Source: Nymphaea colorata
Lineage: Eukaryota; Streptophyta; Magnoliopsida; Nymphaeales; Nymphaeaceae
Direction of reading: 5' to 3'
NCBI RefSeq assembly: GCF_008831285.2
Contig: NC_045139.1
Coordinates: forward strand, 32,151,706-32,215,705
DNA: 64,000 nucleotides
Below the pieces are notes generated by a model. The model was not told the DNA's origin, did no database searches, and worked only from the letters and a program-made list of their open reading frames with translations. A program made the translations under genes and the position numbers. Positions 25,612 to 39,200 of the stretch are shown piece by piece (within the stretch, counting starts at the first letter, position 1; every line of letters starts with the position of its first letter).

Positions 25612-28600
25612 ATGGGCAGTGAGCATCATACAACTGATGCCAGCCTTTCGGTGGATGGTGGTGGTAGTGTTGATCAATCAGAATGCACATCGAATGCACA
25701 TTCCCCTGCAACTGAAGGGAACGGGGATCAGGAACTGATAAGAAACCAGGAGGTCCCTGAACGCTTGAATAAAGGTGTTTATGTTTACAGGCAAGATGTT
25801 GTAAGGTCTGGTAAGAAAGAGGGACTGATTGGCATGGTTATGGAAGTTGGTGGAGACCTGGACTCAGATAGCAGCATTAGCGACAGTGAGGATGATTCTG
25901 ATAGCAATGATTTGTTGTTAAATGGTCAAGTTAAAGTCATATGGGCTGATCATACCGAGACAAAAGATAATGCTGATGAGATTGTGGTTGCAGACAGGGC
26001 GTTTATGCATGGTGATGTTGTGGCATCTGCTTCTGATCCAACTGGACAGACAGGAACCGTGGTGGATGTGGACATCAAGGTTGATTTGCTGGCTGCAAAT
26101 GGGGAAATAATAAAAGACATTTCCTCGAGGGAATTACTGCGGGTTAGGGATTTCACCATTGGTGATTATGTGCTTAATGGACCTTGGCTAGGCCGTGTTG
26201 ATGAAGTTTTAGATAATGTGACTGTGATGTTCGATGATGGGTCTGCTTGTAAAGTGATTAAGGCTGACCCTGTGCGGCTTGCACCTGTTTCAACAAGCCT
26301 GCTTGAAGATGCACATTTTCCATACTATCCTGGCCAAAGGGTTAAATCATCATCTTCGTCAGTGTTCAAAAATTCTAGGTGGATTTCAGGCTCATGGAAA
26401 GCTAGCCGTTGCGAAGGAACGGTGGTTAAGGTGCAGGCAGCATCAGTGTTTGTTTATTGGATTGCTTCAGCCAGCACTGGCTATGGTTCTGACTCCATCG
26501 CCATTCCTAGCGATGAGCAAGATCCTAAGAATTTGAAACTGCTATCTTGTTTGTCATATGCAAACTGGCAACTAGGTGACTGGTGTCTTTTCCCTTCGCA
26601 TAAGCATTCTGCTACTAGTGTTTCATTAAATGGGAAACATGGTGGCTCTTTCTGCAGTTCTGATTCTCAGATTAAGGGCATTGATGATTTGTTAACTACT
26701 CATGTGGAAGATATGGGCAACGGATCCAGCACAGAAGGCTCTGCAGTAGACTCCTGTGATCCTGGGCTTGCTTATACAAAGCCAAATCCATGTGATATGG
26801 TGGATAAGAAGTTTTCAGAGCTTGAAATAAATGATCAAAATGGTGAATGTAGTAGTAGTTCTATCCGACTTGAACCTGAAGATAGTGATCTAACAGGTCA
26901 CTTGGGTTTACATGCAGCAACAACAGGAAAGCTAGATGAAAATGGGAACTTTGACCTTCGTCAAAGCAATAGTGATTCAGTGGAAATTGGGCAAAAACAA
27001 AAGCTGGATGAGCGTAATGACAGTATAGGAGATAATGCATCAGATTTTGGTTCTTGCAGCAGTTCACTTTCAGTAAAAAAAGAACCTGCTCATGATAATC
27101 GCCTTTCTCATAGAAAAAAGCTTCGTAAAATTGTTGTAAAACGGGATAAGAGGGCAAAAAGAAAAGAAGAAGCATTTGAAAAAGCTCTTCTTATTGCAAA
27201 CACTGTCACTAAGGTTGATGTGATTTGGCAGGATGGAGTGAGGCAGAATGGTATATTTTCAAAGGACTTGATCCCAATTGATGACACTGGTGATCATGAA
27301 TTCTACCCTGAGCAGTATGTGGTGGAGAAAACTTCAAATGAAGATGAAGACATTCCTGCAGTGAAGCGTGTAGGAGTTGTTAAAAGCGTTGATGCAAAGG
27401 AGCGAACTGCTCTAGTAAGATGGTTAAAGCCTGCATCACGACCAGAAGATCTTAGAGAGTTTGATACAGAAGAACTTGTAAGTGTATATGAACTTGATCA
27501 ACATCCTGATTATGACTATTGCTATGGAGATACTGTAATCCGTCTCTCTCCAATCTTTGGTGCTGCTGAAGTAGTCAGTTCTGGCGATCTTAATGGTGAG
27601 AGGCACCATCAAGCTGGCTCAGAAGAGTTGTGTGGTAAAACAGAGACCATAGACCAATCTGATCAGCAGCAGTCAGGACAAGTTTCTGAACATGAAAATA
27701 TTAGCCATTTTGATAGTGTATCATGGGTTGGCAATGTAACTGGTCTTAAAGATGGTGATATACAGGTTACGTGGGCAGATGGTATGGTGTCAATGGTATG
27801 TGTCTTTGACTTTCTCTTCTTACGTTCATATGTTTAAAATGTGTCCATGATATCCAGAATTGGGTTAATAGTTGGGTAGTGTCATTATGACTTGTTTGCG
27901 TTGAATCTTCAAGTTCCACTGGAGCCATGTGATAAGGGCATTTTGAAATAGGAGCTGTTTCTAGTAGGAGCTCAATCTCAAACTCTAACTCCTAGATGAT
28001 GGGAACCGTGGAAGCTCATCTGGAAAAACATTTAGGAACCCCATAGCCACATTGGCTTGGTATAGTGTGATTTGATGCTCTTGGTTTGATGGCATACTTT
28101 TCAAAAATAAATTACGCCCCTGGGATAAGTACGTTTGCACCTTCAGAGTGAATTAGCTTCCCACCCCTAGATGGTTCTCTGCACGTAGCTCTATCTGCAC
28201 TCAACTGAACCTGTTCTCTCTCTATTAAAAATAATGTATAGAAATGGAGATTGCATATTTGTACCATGTAGCGAGCTAGTACACTTTGATCATTTGATGT
28301 CATAAAACACTGCGTATACATTAATGGAAATGAAATATGTTTATTAACTTGTCTACTGTTTTCAGAAACAGTAATTTAGAATAAAATCTTAAATGGAAAA
28401 ACTCTAATCAATTGTTTGCTCAGGAAGATTCAAGGAAAATGCCTATTTAGGGCATTGGCGCAAGTTAGGTTCAGTAAAGAGGCCAGAACTGGACTAGTAT
28501 TAAGGTTAGTGACTTGATATAAATTTTGCTAAAAGACATCCTAAACATTTGGACATAGGCTACATTAGCAATCCTTTCATGTGTAATGGGCACTGATCAA

Positions 28601-31600
28601 CCCATTTCCTTTAATATGGCCCGTGATCGATTTGATTTTCTTCTAAACTTGCTGCATGAATGTTGAACAGCTTGAAGCTCTTTTGCTTTCTTGATTTGGT
28701 TTAGCACTTACAGAAATAATTGAAGGATCTTACCTTATTTGATAAAAAGTCTAAATTAGGTAATTGTAATCTCCTGAAAAAAATGAATTTTCAAATCCAT
28801 TTATCCTTTTATCCATGAGACAATGGTGTTATACCTTCATGGGTCATGCAGATCCTTCTAGGTGAACAGTAGCAAACGTGGGGTTACTTGGAGATCGGTT
28901 ATTGGAACTTGGTTAGCATGAAGTTTAGTACTGTACTTCAGACTGTTTCCATAATCCAGTAGTCGTATCTTAACAGCCATATTTAGTTTGAGATGGGCAT
29001 ATTAACAGTACTAAGCAAATGCTAATGCCTTCCTCCTTTCTGTCTACATTGATGCTGAAATTAACAAATTTCTTTTTGATACATGCTTGTTTTTCAACCT
29101 AGTGTGGGAATGTATTAGGTCGGACATTCTTCATGCTTAGTTGTGTCTCCTTTTGCAATCAAAATTTTCGATGGCTTTTGCAGCACTAAAGAACTACCTG
29201 GTCAAAAGTTGCATTCCTTTTATATCTACCCAAGCCAATGCATGGTTCATAACAAATAACCGTGTGTTTGAGACAGTAACACTGAAAAACTTTACAATTC
29301 ATGAAGATGGAGATTGCTAAAAAACTGAATGAGGAAATCATGTTGGAATCCATTTTTTGGCATGAAAATAGTAAATAACTCACATAAAACAGGATCCAAA
29401 TGTTTATCATCACAATATTATGGCCACAAACCACTAGAATTTGGTATAGTTGACAACTAAGTTGCTTGGAGCGAAGAGTGTATGTGAATTTAATAACTAT
29501 TTGTTGCACTAATAGCTTATCTACTATACCTTTTTGAAGGTGGGCCCTCAAGCTGTGTTTGTTGTTGGTCGTGATGATGACGATGATTCCAGCCAAGCTA
29601 ACATTGAAGATGGTGATGATGATGCTGCCAGTTGGGAGACAGTTGATTCTGATGATATGAACGCACTTGAGAACGTTGATGAGGTATTTTGTGCTAAAGC
29701 TGAACATTAACATCAGTTTCGTGCCAGAGCCAATTGAATATTCTGAACTGTCTGGTTTAGGAAAATAAGGAAGATGGGTTGCAGCAGGCCATCGAACATG
29801 ATCCAGAGGCTGCTGGAGTTGTCGTTTCCCCTGGCGAGGACATGCATGGACAAACTGGAGGTCTTTCTATTACTCTTGCAGCACTTGGATTTGTTACTAG
29901 AATTGCCTCTGGATTATTCTTTAGAGGAAGAAAGCAGACAGACTCATTGGAACCAAACAATTCTGATGGTGTGTCTGCATTTTGGATTGTGTAAATCATT
30001 GCAATATTCAGTCAGATGATCATGAGGCTGGTTCTTTATGATCTAACCTTGTGTACATTTCTTGCATCAGGTATTCAATCTGCTGAGAATACTTCAGAGA
30101 ATTTTAGTGTAGAATCAGCTGATGGTGCTGCTGGACTTGATTTGGATCGGAATGATTCCTCAGATGCCCCGACGTTTCAACAGAACGGATATGACAGCTT
30201 AAATTGTGCCAGTGATACTAATGTCTTTAAACATTTCGATAGTGCTACAACTCCAGAAGACCATTATTTCCTCAATGAAAACGGGCAGGTATGCTTTTTC
30301 TGGTTTAATCTGCAGTAGTAATACTACTTGAACAGTTGAACGACTATGTGCTGTGTTTGAAGTAACTTAACTTTTTCCCCTTGAAAATTCCCGATAGGGA
30401 TTTTGATTGGCATCTGCTGAATAGATGTCATTTCCCTTGATATTTGTGAATGCTATGCATGTGCTTCTTGAGAATACTCAGGATATTCGTTTAAGTCATA
30501 TTGCAAGAGTTTGTTTCCCTGCCTTGCTAATTGTGATAGTTGAGTTTTTCAGAGATTATAGGGACAGGTTCCATAATTTTTTCCTTCACATTCATTGAAA
30601 GAAAAAGTTGCTTGGATTCTGCTTACACAAACCAGGCAGAATTTGTCCATGTCTAGATTGGCATTTCCATTGTAGTTAATTCTAATCATCACAACTTCTA
30701 GATTCTCTATCACCAGCCCTGAATGTTAGGGCGCATGATTGAAGGTTTGAACCCCATAAATGTCCCCGACGTTTGTGGGGTAGAGGCCATGTGGTTGTAT
30801 GCACTTGGGCGACAACAATGTCCCTTGATCCAGTTTGTGATTTCTGCGTATAAAAATGAAAAGAACTTCTCTAGTCTCTACTGTTTCTTTTTTATGTGTC
30901 GTTCCTTGTTACAATCGTGATGGCATATCTGATTAATGAGAATTTTTTATTCAAAATAAAAAAATTGTCATTCAGACTGCCTGTGAGAGGAAGTGGGCGA
31001 AGAAGGTTCAGCAAGAATGGTGCATCCTTGAGAAAAATTTGCCAGGTAAGCCTTATTTCCTGCAAGTGGGTGCATTTTGATTGGATGCTACTCATGCCAT
31101 GCTAGTTTAAAATCCGCATAGAATATTAGTTCATATCAGGCAAGTCATGAGTCTATATTTAACTAGTTCGAATATTATATCATATCAAGCAAGTCATGAG
31201 TCTGTATTTAAAATGTCTCGTAATATTGGAAAAGTTGGGAATGGAAAATGAAATACAAACCATGAATCTATGACTAAGCAAATGTAGGACATAAATAATT
31301 GAACATCTGATCTTGCTTTAAAGCTATGAATCTGCGAATAAAGTGTTAGACTCAAATTGGATACCTAATACGGCAGATGCATTTGCACCCAATAATGTTG
31401 TCTGTATGGAATTACGCAATGCCCATACCATATACCATATTCTATCCTAAGGGCATAACTCGTGACTGACCTACAATAAATAACTGTTTGATTTGTTAAA
31501 TTGCTTTCACAGCATATTGAAGAAATTGATGTGTTGTTTTACAGAGACAATTTACGTGAGAGTTTATGAAGAGCGTATGGACCTCCTGAGATCAGTTATA

Positions 31601-32881
31601 GTTGGTGCATATGGGACTCCTTACCAAGATGGCCTTTTTTTCTTTGATTTTTACCTTCCGCAAGAGTATCCACTTGTTCCACCCGTAAGCCTCTCCAGCT
31701 GTGTTTTCTGATTGAGTTTGTTTCAGTTTATTATCATGCATTCTTTAACATATTATGTCTTCTGATCTATCTTCTAAAAACATGCAGTTGGCATATTATC
31801 ATTCTGGTGGTTTGCGGATAAATCCAAATTTATATGAGAATGGAAGAGTGTGTCTCAGCCTTCTAAACACATGGACTGGTAAAGGAAATGAAGTTTGGGA
31901 CCCCTCATCCTCGAGCATTCTTCAAGTACTTGTCTCGCTTCAGGGCCTGGTTCTCAATTCCAAACCATACTTCAATGAGGCCGGTTATGATAGACAGGTT
32001 GGGACAGCTGAAGGAGAGAAAAATTCATTGTCATACAATGAAAATTCATTCCTGCTGAGCTGCAAGTCCATGCTGTATGTTTTGCGGAGACCACCAAAGG
32101 TATGTCTTTGGTCTGCTACGATGCCAATTTCTTCAAACTTGTATTTCCCCACCACCACCAACCCCCTTCCCCCACCCACTTCTCTTTTTTCTCCACATGC
32201 ACACTCTTGATCAGCATTTCACCAGTTCGTTGCGACATTTTTCTGATCACCCAGGACTGGCCTTCCTCTCTATATTACAGTAAGATAGTTATCACAAAGA
32301 ATTGTGAAATGTGCAACTTTACTTCAGGCGACTTGCCTGAAAAAACTGGAGGACATCTCCTAAAGCCTTTCATGTTCAATTTTATGGTAATTGCTGAGGA
32401 AGGGAGGGGGGGAGGGGGAGGGGGATATACAGCAATTTTATGGTCATTGTATGCACAACTGCAAACACTGATGAGTTGATTCTCATCCAGCTATGTGTTA
32501 CTTTCTAAAGTGCCTCTTCATCCTATTAGATCAAATAATTTGACTGAGAATTTCTTTACTGACTTCTCTGCTGCGTCATTTTCACTGATTGAACTTTTCT
32601 TCTTATGGTTGAAGAACTTTGAAGCACTAGTGAGGGACCATTTTCAAAAGCGTGGTTTGTACATTCTCAAGGCATGCGATGCATATCTCAAGGGTGCTGT
32701 TGTCGGCTCTCTAACTAAAGATGCCACTGTGACCGAGAGAAGCAATGAGCAAGGGAGCTCCGTTGGGTTCAAATTGATGCTGTCAAAGCTTCTGCCTAGA
32801 CTGTTCACTGCCTTGAAGGAAGTTGGAGCTGACTGTCAGCAATTTGAGCACCTTGCTTCGAAGTCAAACATAGAAAGATGA
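25612..32881 (+). CDS. UBC23: UBE2O-type ubiquitin-conjugating enzyme (UBC23-like)
   Basis: Eight coding exons: 25612-27795, 29540-29683, 29761-29968, 30071-30288, 30976-31045, 31545-31684, 31788-32099, 32615-32881; 1180 aa, all phases consistent. The start MGSEHHTT follows an acceptor directly. The N-terminal region has SH3-like repeats marked by VIWADHTE, VDVIWQDG and VTWADGM, an acidic Ser/Asp stretch near residue 90, and a Lys/Arg-rich helix (RKKLRKIVVKRDKRAKRK). The UBC domain begins near residue 945; catalytic Cys1010 lies in RVCLSLLNTWTG. The domain continues through VWDPSSSSILQVLVSLQGL. UBE2O relatives act as combined E2/E3 enzymes that ubiquitinate basic or misassembled proteins. The plant paralogue UBC24/PHO2 is shorter and carries miR399 sites in its leader; none was noticed here, so UBC23 is preferred. 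No defects were seen. Confidence 0.93.
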
Positions 32882-34932
32882 TTATAGACCAATGGTTCTG
32901 TTCACTTCAGCGAGTTGGAATTGATTCAGGTGATAGGCGTCGATCTTTTCAAACTCCATGAATGCTTAATGCAGGCCCTGTGCTGCTTCATGAAGTATAA
33001 ATTTCAGTTGCAATTTTCAGGAACTGCAGATGATTGGAAGGTCGAGGGTGGGGTTGGGGTGAGTTTGTATTTGTCATCCATTCTTTATTCAAGTGGCCTA
33101 AAATTGAAGCTTCTTTTGTCTTGTCTTGAGTTTACCATGGTCATATTCTGCCAGCTTAGTTTGTGATGCCATTCTTACAGTGACGTCTAATCACTGCAAA
33201 ATTTGTATTTTACTTGTGACGAAGTATTCCATTGTTGTTTTTAGACTAAATCAAGGTATAAATGTTGCTCATCCAAGAAAGTTAATGTAAGTTCTTTTCG
33301 TCGTCCGGTGCCAATCCCCTCTTGATGGTATTCAATCTCATTGTGCCTGCCTGATGACATTCAACATTTCAATAAAAAGATTATGTTTCCTATTTTAGGG
33401 ACATTCCTGCATTGCTTCTCCGACTGTTCTTTTCTTTGTTTGCATGGGTACTATAACTGATTTACCCCTCTCTCTCTCTCTCTCTCTATCTGTCCTTTTC
33501 TCTCGGTGGGATGTTGTTATTCGTCATCAACCCCTCGGGGGTGCTGGATTCTCAACCTTTATTGTAGCAATTTGGATTTGCAGTTGTTTTGATTGTTGGC
33601 ATTTTGCTACTTTGGACTTTTTTTTTGCTCGCCTTCATTTGCTTCAAGTATAATATCCCCACCCCCCATGCTTGGTCTAACTTTCTCTCCCACCCATCTC
33701 CGTAAAGTCTTTAGACATGCATTAGATACTTTCCTTTTCTTCCTTTTATCTCGCTGGTTCCCTCCCTCGGCTGCCCCTTTTTTGCCTCCTTTGGTCCTTT
33801 TGTTGCCTTGCTTTCTTGTCGAATTCTTTGGCTTGCTGGCCCCTATTGGTATGTCATTCTTCTTGTAGGTCATATCAATACCTTTGATCACCTCGAGCAC
33901 ATTGGCTTTCATCTAGCTAATGGTTGTGTCTTCTGTTGTAGTGTTGCATAGTCACTCGTTTACTTGTTTAGTTCTTGCCTTTTCTTTCAGGATATCCTTT
34001 CACCTGTTTGGGCCTTTTTTGCTTGATCTCCTTTCTGACCTTTCCTCTGCTCGCCTGCTTCTTCTTTTTATCCCTTTGCACTCTTCTTTCCGGCTTTGGC
34101 GGTATACTTGGCAGACGAGGCTTATTAGTTGTTGTTGGTGGGTCTAGGAAAGGAGCACCAATAGTGTTCAGAGGTACGACTGTATCAATTGACCAAGTTA
34201 TCTCCGTGGTGAAGGCTGATGTGGTGAAGGCTGATGCGTATCTGGCTTTCCGCCTAGGTCAGCATTTGCGTTCGGATACAGAATAGCTTTTCACTCTCTT
34301 TATTTTTCTTTCTTCTTTTCTTCTCTTCGCCTTCATTGTTTGTCATCTTCTTTGTACACTTTGTTTTCTATCTTTATTTTTTGCCGACTTTTTGTGATCT
34401 TAGTGACTTCTTGTCACTCAATTTTGTTAATGCATTTCCATTTTTTCGGGGCTCTCTCTCTCTCTCTTTGCCAAAGAAAAATAGCAAAACCTGGATGCTT
34501 TGTTCAAAATATACACGTTCCTTGTGGAGAACCTCTAGAGATTCACACCATTGCGTCGGTTCAGTTGATGAATGATCACCATTATGACCAAGCTTGTTGA
34601 TGGGTTCACCACTTATTCTTGTTGTCGCATAGGAGCATTGATTCAGTGGAGATGTTCTATCCATTTTAGAATATTGGAATATCGATATATCGAATCTATT
34701 TCAGAAAATGTAGCAAGACAAACATTGACTTGGGCTGGAGGAAAGAACACGCTAGAGGGACTTGTGACAAGCCGACGACGTTGTGACTGTCCTGGTGGGG
34801 GTTTAACTCAGTGACCAATATAAAAATGACTCTCTGATTGTGGATATATGAATTTTGGAATGTGAGCATTATCACATACGAGTAGTTTTATGTACTGATT
34901 TAGGTGAGTACGAGTAGAATAGTTTTTGAAAA

Positions 34933-34991
<59 letters not shown>

Positions 34992-36278
34992 GACCACTTG
35001 GGTAAAGGATAAAAATCAGATCCATTAATTATAAATTATTTTTTATGCAATCTAACCTTATAGATATGATCATTAAGGGTGATTTGAATAGAAACAGCTA
35101 GTCATTTACTTACTTTGACATTATGTTTTAATCATAAAAAATGAACATCTTGTAACATCAAAATTTTGATAGTAGAAAAGATCAACCTTTTACAAAAATT
35201 AATTTGAACTAAAACTTGATTTATATGAAATTAGTGTTTATAGACACCTTAGAAACAGGTGAGTCGGGGTTCGAGAACCGGTGCTGATGAAGTAATTGCC
35301 AATGTCACCCCTTGGCCCAGTAACATATACAATAGCACGATGACAAGTTGGATACATTATCGAATTTGTGTATCTTCAAGTTGAGAACTCATACTTTCCA
35401 AGTTGCTTTAATCGAATTAATTTGGATGCATAGACCATTCTATCACAACCTTTTTGCTTTGAACTAAACTTTAGTTTAAACCGCATGTTCTTTAAATGCT
35501 TATTTTGTTTTAGCAGTTTGCCTTTTGCCAATACCGTTGGGTTTAAATATTTCATACATGGTTTACACATTATACACGTTATATTATACTTAAAAATTGA
35601 CCTTTGAAAGATTTTATGATATTAAATTTCACAAAAAACAGTTTAAGAGAGTCCCCATTTAGAACATGAGCCGCTTGCGTTGGACTGTTAAATTTGAACT
35701 TGGGCTCCTGCATTTTGATGAACAGGTTGTTTCCCAACCCTTGGAGGTGTCGACTAAGATCTGATTACTTAACCTGAAACTGAATCCCCGTTGTTGGATC
35801 TGTTCAAAGAAAAACAGATCCAAATTTTATTGGAGTCAAACTTCCATATATAACTTGGTAGTTGGATCTGAAATTAAGTTGACGATCCAGCAAAATCTGA
35901 CTCAATTATTTGTAGACTTGCGGTCTAACCTTTGTCGGCTTTGGGTTTGTTTCGAAGTTTCAAACATTCCTCTCTCCGTTCTAATACAAGTCCATCTTTT
36001 CTACAAAATGATTCAAGTAAATCGAATCTGCTAAATGGTCGATCCAAACCGTTTACTTCCTGGTAGCCGTAAGATCACATGGCACAGAGACCCTGTTTCC
36101 ATATCCGACGGTCTTGATCTCAATCGGACTCTCTAGAGAGAGAGAGAGAGAGCTCCTCCTGCAACGCAATTCCCATCAGGTCCATCCTTCCTCTGTTGCC
36201 AAGTAGTACTGTATCTACAGTCAAGTGGTAGCCCGACTTCTTCTCTTTCTTGGGAAGACTTATCTTTTTCTCTCGTCA
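32882..36278. other. UBC23 3' UTR, intergenic DNA and leader of the stress-protein gene
   Basis: No further gene was recognised. It contains pyrimidine-rich sequence at 33440-34470, a (TA)n array at about 34937-34985, and a 34.98-36.0 kb stretch of AT-rich unique DNA. A (GA)n tract at about 36133-36152 lies some 130 bp before the next start codon, probably in its leader. Confidence 0.45.
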
Positions 36279-39200
36279 ATGGCGTTAGCCTACTCGTCTC
36301 TGCACTTTCGGCTCGCTCCCCCGACAGTGGCAGAACTGCCCATATCTTGTAGGCTTGCTGTTTCTACCTCCCAACCTCTCGCTGCCGTTTCCCAGCACTC
36401 TCCCTTCCATCTACGTTCCCGCCGGTATAGGCCTCTCCAACGTTCTGCTGTACCATCCTTAGGTCAGACATTGCTCTCTTTTTTTTTTCTCCACATTTTT
36501 TCGATTGCCAATACATATTTGTTCTTTTTGTGTTGTCGCCCCGACGATTTGTAAAGGAAAGATACTATTTGGGGGCGTAGAGATAATATTTGTTGGTCTT
36601 TCCCCTCTCTTGTTCCTTTTCATGGCATTTTATTCGTCGTAATGCAGATTGTGTTTTCTGGGTCTCTTTCTTTTCCTTCCTTTTTTTCTCTTTGCTTATC
36701 GAAATGGTAGTCGTTGGTTTTCATTTCTCATTTCCTCTATGCTTCACTTCTGCTACTGTCTGAAGAACAGATTTTAGACTCATGGTATATTCATTTTCCT
36801 CTGTTATTGTTGTGGATTTCCTCATGTTGATTGGTCACTTCTGTTCGTCACAAATCGGCGATTGTTTCTATTATTTGAAGATGGTACGGAGCTCTAGCGC
36901 GTGTTCTCGCGGTCACCTTACTAGATTACGAAAATGTCATCAATCATTTATGATTCTTCGTTCTCTTTGAGCGGCAGCTATACAATGGAGCCCATGGAGG
37001 TGGCGTTGCCCAGTGAATCACTGGTATGCGTCTCTGTGGTAGTCACTACTGTATTTCTTACTCGGAGGGCTGCCCAGTGGCGTGTTACTAAATGAGCACA
37101 TTTTATGCGTGTAATTAATTGTAGTCTTGTATATATTTTTCATCCTTTTATGCCCCATTTAATGGAATTTTTTTTCTTGCATTACAAAATTCGTCGGAAG
37201 TTTTATGTAGTTTTCCTTTTTCCTGTTTGCAAAACCTAACTGGTTTGCATTGATTTTTTTTCCCTTTTATTTGGCTGTTCCCTTGCTCCTTGAAATATGA
37301 ATACCGTCTCTGTACCATTGAAGCCCATCATGACTTGGTTAATTTGCATTACTGGTTGAGTCTGTGACATATTTATCATAACTTAGGGGCGAAGACATTC
37401 CTTCAGGAACTTGCAAAATAAAAATGTAGTCTTTGCTAAAAAGCTGATAATTAGTGTTTTTTGTGTGTACTTGGTGGTCCACAGAAGAAAAATTGTCTGG
37501 TTTTTATCGGCCTTTGGTAGATGAATTGACACTCAAGCCAGTCAAATGAGATATATTTTTTCTTTATTCCTTCTAGTTCATGTTCTTCTGGATCATTATA
37601 TTCTCTCAAGCATTTTAACTTGCCTATAGTGATGTTTTCTTGCTTTCAGACTTTGAGTTTGTGGTGTGATAATTACTGCATTTGCTATTTAAGTTGAGGC
37701 ATTCCATAGGAAGACAAGAAGAAAAAGGTATCGACCAAATTTAGCAATTTGGAAAGTGAAGGCAAGAAGCAGTGTGGAATACAAGCAGGAAGCAGGATGC
37801 CTTAGATCTCTTAGGAAGCTACAAACTAGGAATGAAATGGAGACAAAATGGAAATCAGATCAGAAATAAATGAAAAAGCGTGTGGAAAGCAAACGGGAGT
37901 CCAGCTGGAACACGATTGGGAAGTGATTGGGAAGCCAAAACAAGGAAGGAGGAGAAACAGGAAAATAAACTGAAAGAAAAGCATAAAGAAGTGAGGAGGA
38001 AAGCAAGCTTCTCATATGAGAGAAGTGAGATACCCCTATCGCATAAAGAAGAGAAGAAGCATGCACAGTGACATTTCCTACGTTTCTTTAAAGTGCTGAA
38101 GCTTCCAAAATGTTGTTCCTGGGAAGCATTTTCCCACCCCTATTGTGCTTCCAATAGCCTTCACTTTTACTATTGGATGCATGTACCTACTTTCTAGAAC
38201 TACTTTTGTGTTAATGGTTGATTGATCCATTTAGTTATGTACGTTGATTGAGGGATTATGTTCAGTTTCTCTTGTTCTCATGATTGTGCAAGTGGTTATG
38301 AGAGTTATTGCTACAATGGGAGAGAAGCAGAGGGATTGTTTCAGAACTGAGGAACATGCAGTTTGTGGTTTGGTAAAGAATTTGCCTAAGCAACAACATG
38401 TCAATTGTCAAATCATATGAAACTCTTGATAGTTGTTGGAGGCAAGAAGAAAACCTTCAGGAAGGAGGTTGATATCCACTAATCATATCATCTTACTAAA
38501 AGACCTCGATGTCACTTAATAATGCTGGTTTGAATGCATTGAAATAGTACAAAATGCATTGACCAATAGCATAAGTGTTAAAAGAATACCAAAGTTGAAA
38601 CAGTATGATCTTGTATAGCAGTCTTATAACTTTGTGGCATATATTGCAAGTTAGCTACTTTTGCTAAGGTGGAAAAGTCTGATACCTATAAAATGTTATC
38701 TAGAAGTTAACCTGATTGATCAGGGTACTCAACATGATTGATCAGGGTACTCATACACAGAATTAAGGATTAGGATTTGCATGTTCGGTTTTTGGAATCT
38801 CAGGCTTCCCGCTTCTTAGTTCTCACTTCAATGTGAACTTGGACTCCAACTTGCTCTCATTACTTCTAGTGATTATTATTTCAGGTTTGTTTTTGTTTTG
38901 GCCACTAATGAAATTTGGTATATCTTGGTATTCCCTGCCTTCACTGCCTCTTATTCTGCAGTCTTTACCCTTGTTTTTAGTTCTTCCCTTGTGTTCAGTT
39001 AAGATAAGCTATTGTATTTCGTTCTTGTAATCCTGTCACCCTAAAGGTTGGCGTTTGACTAACTGTCTACCAGCTTTCTAAAATGTATCTGTTTTTATAT
39101 AGAAAACGTTATCCCTTTTTAAATTTCTTGATTGTGAAACATGCTGAGTAGTTTTCCATCTAAAAAGGTGCTTACTAGACCCGTTGAATTTGCCACTAAA

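Noticed and set aside
30723-30800. tRNA-like GGTTTGAACCCC in a UBC23 intron
   Set aside because: No box A or acceptor stem; too weak to list as a SINE or tRNA.
25612-32881. UBC24/PHO2 as the identity of the large E2 gene
   Set aside because: The protein is longer than PHO2, matches the UBC23 form around HYFL..NGQ and RVCLSLL, and no miR399-like target series was noticed in the leader.
33593-34286. Long plus-strand frames downstream of UBC23
   Set aside because: Low-complexity Phe/Leu/Ser-rich translations of pyrimidine-rich DNA with no family match.
35255-35330. tRNA-like box B GGGTTCGAGAACC
   Set aside because: No convincing box A at the right distance and no cloverleaf; perhaps an eroded SINE.
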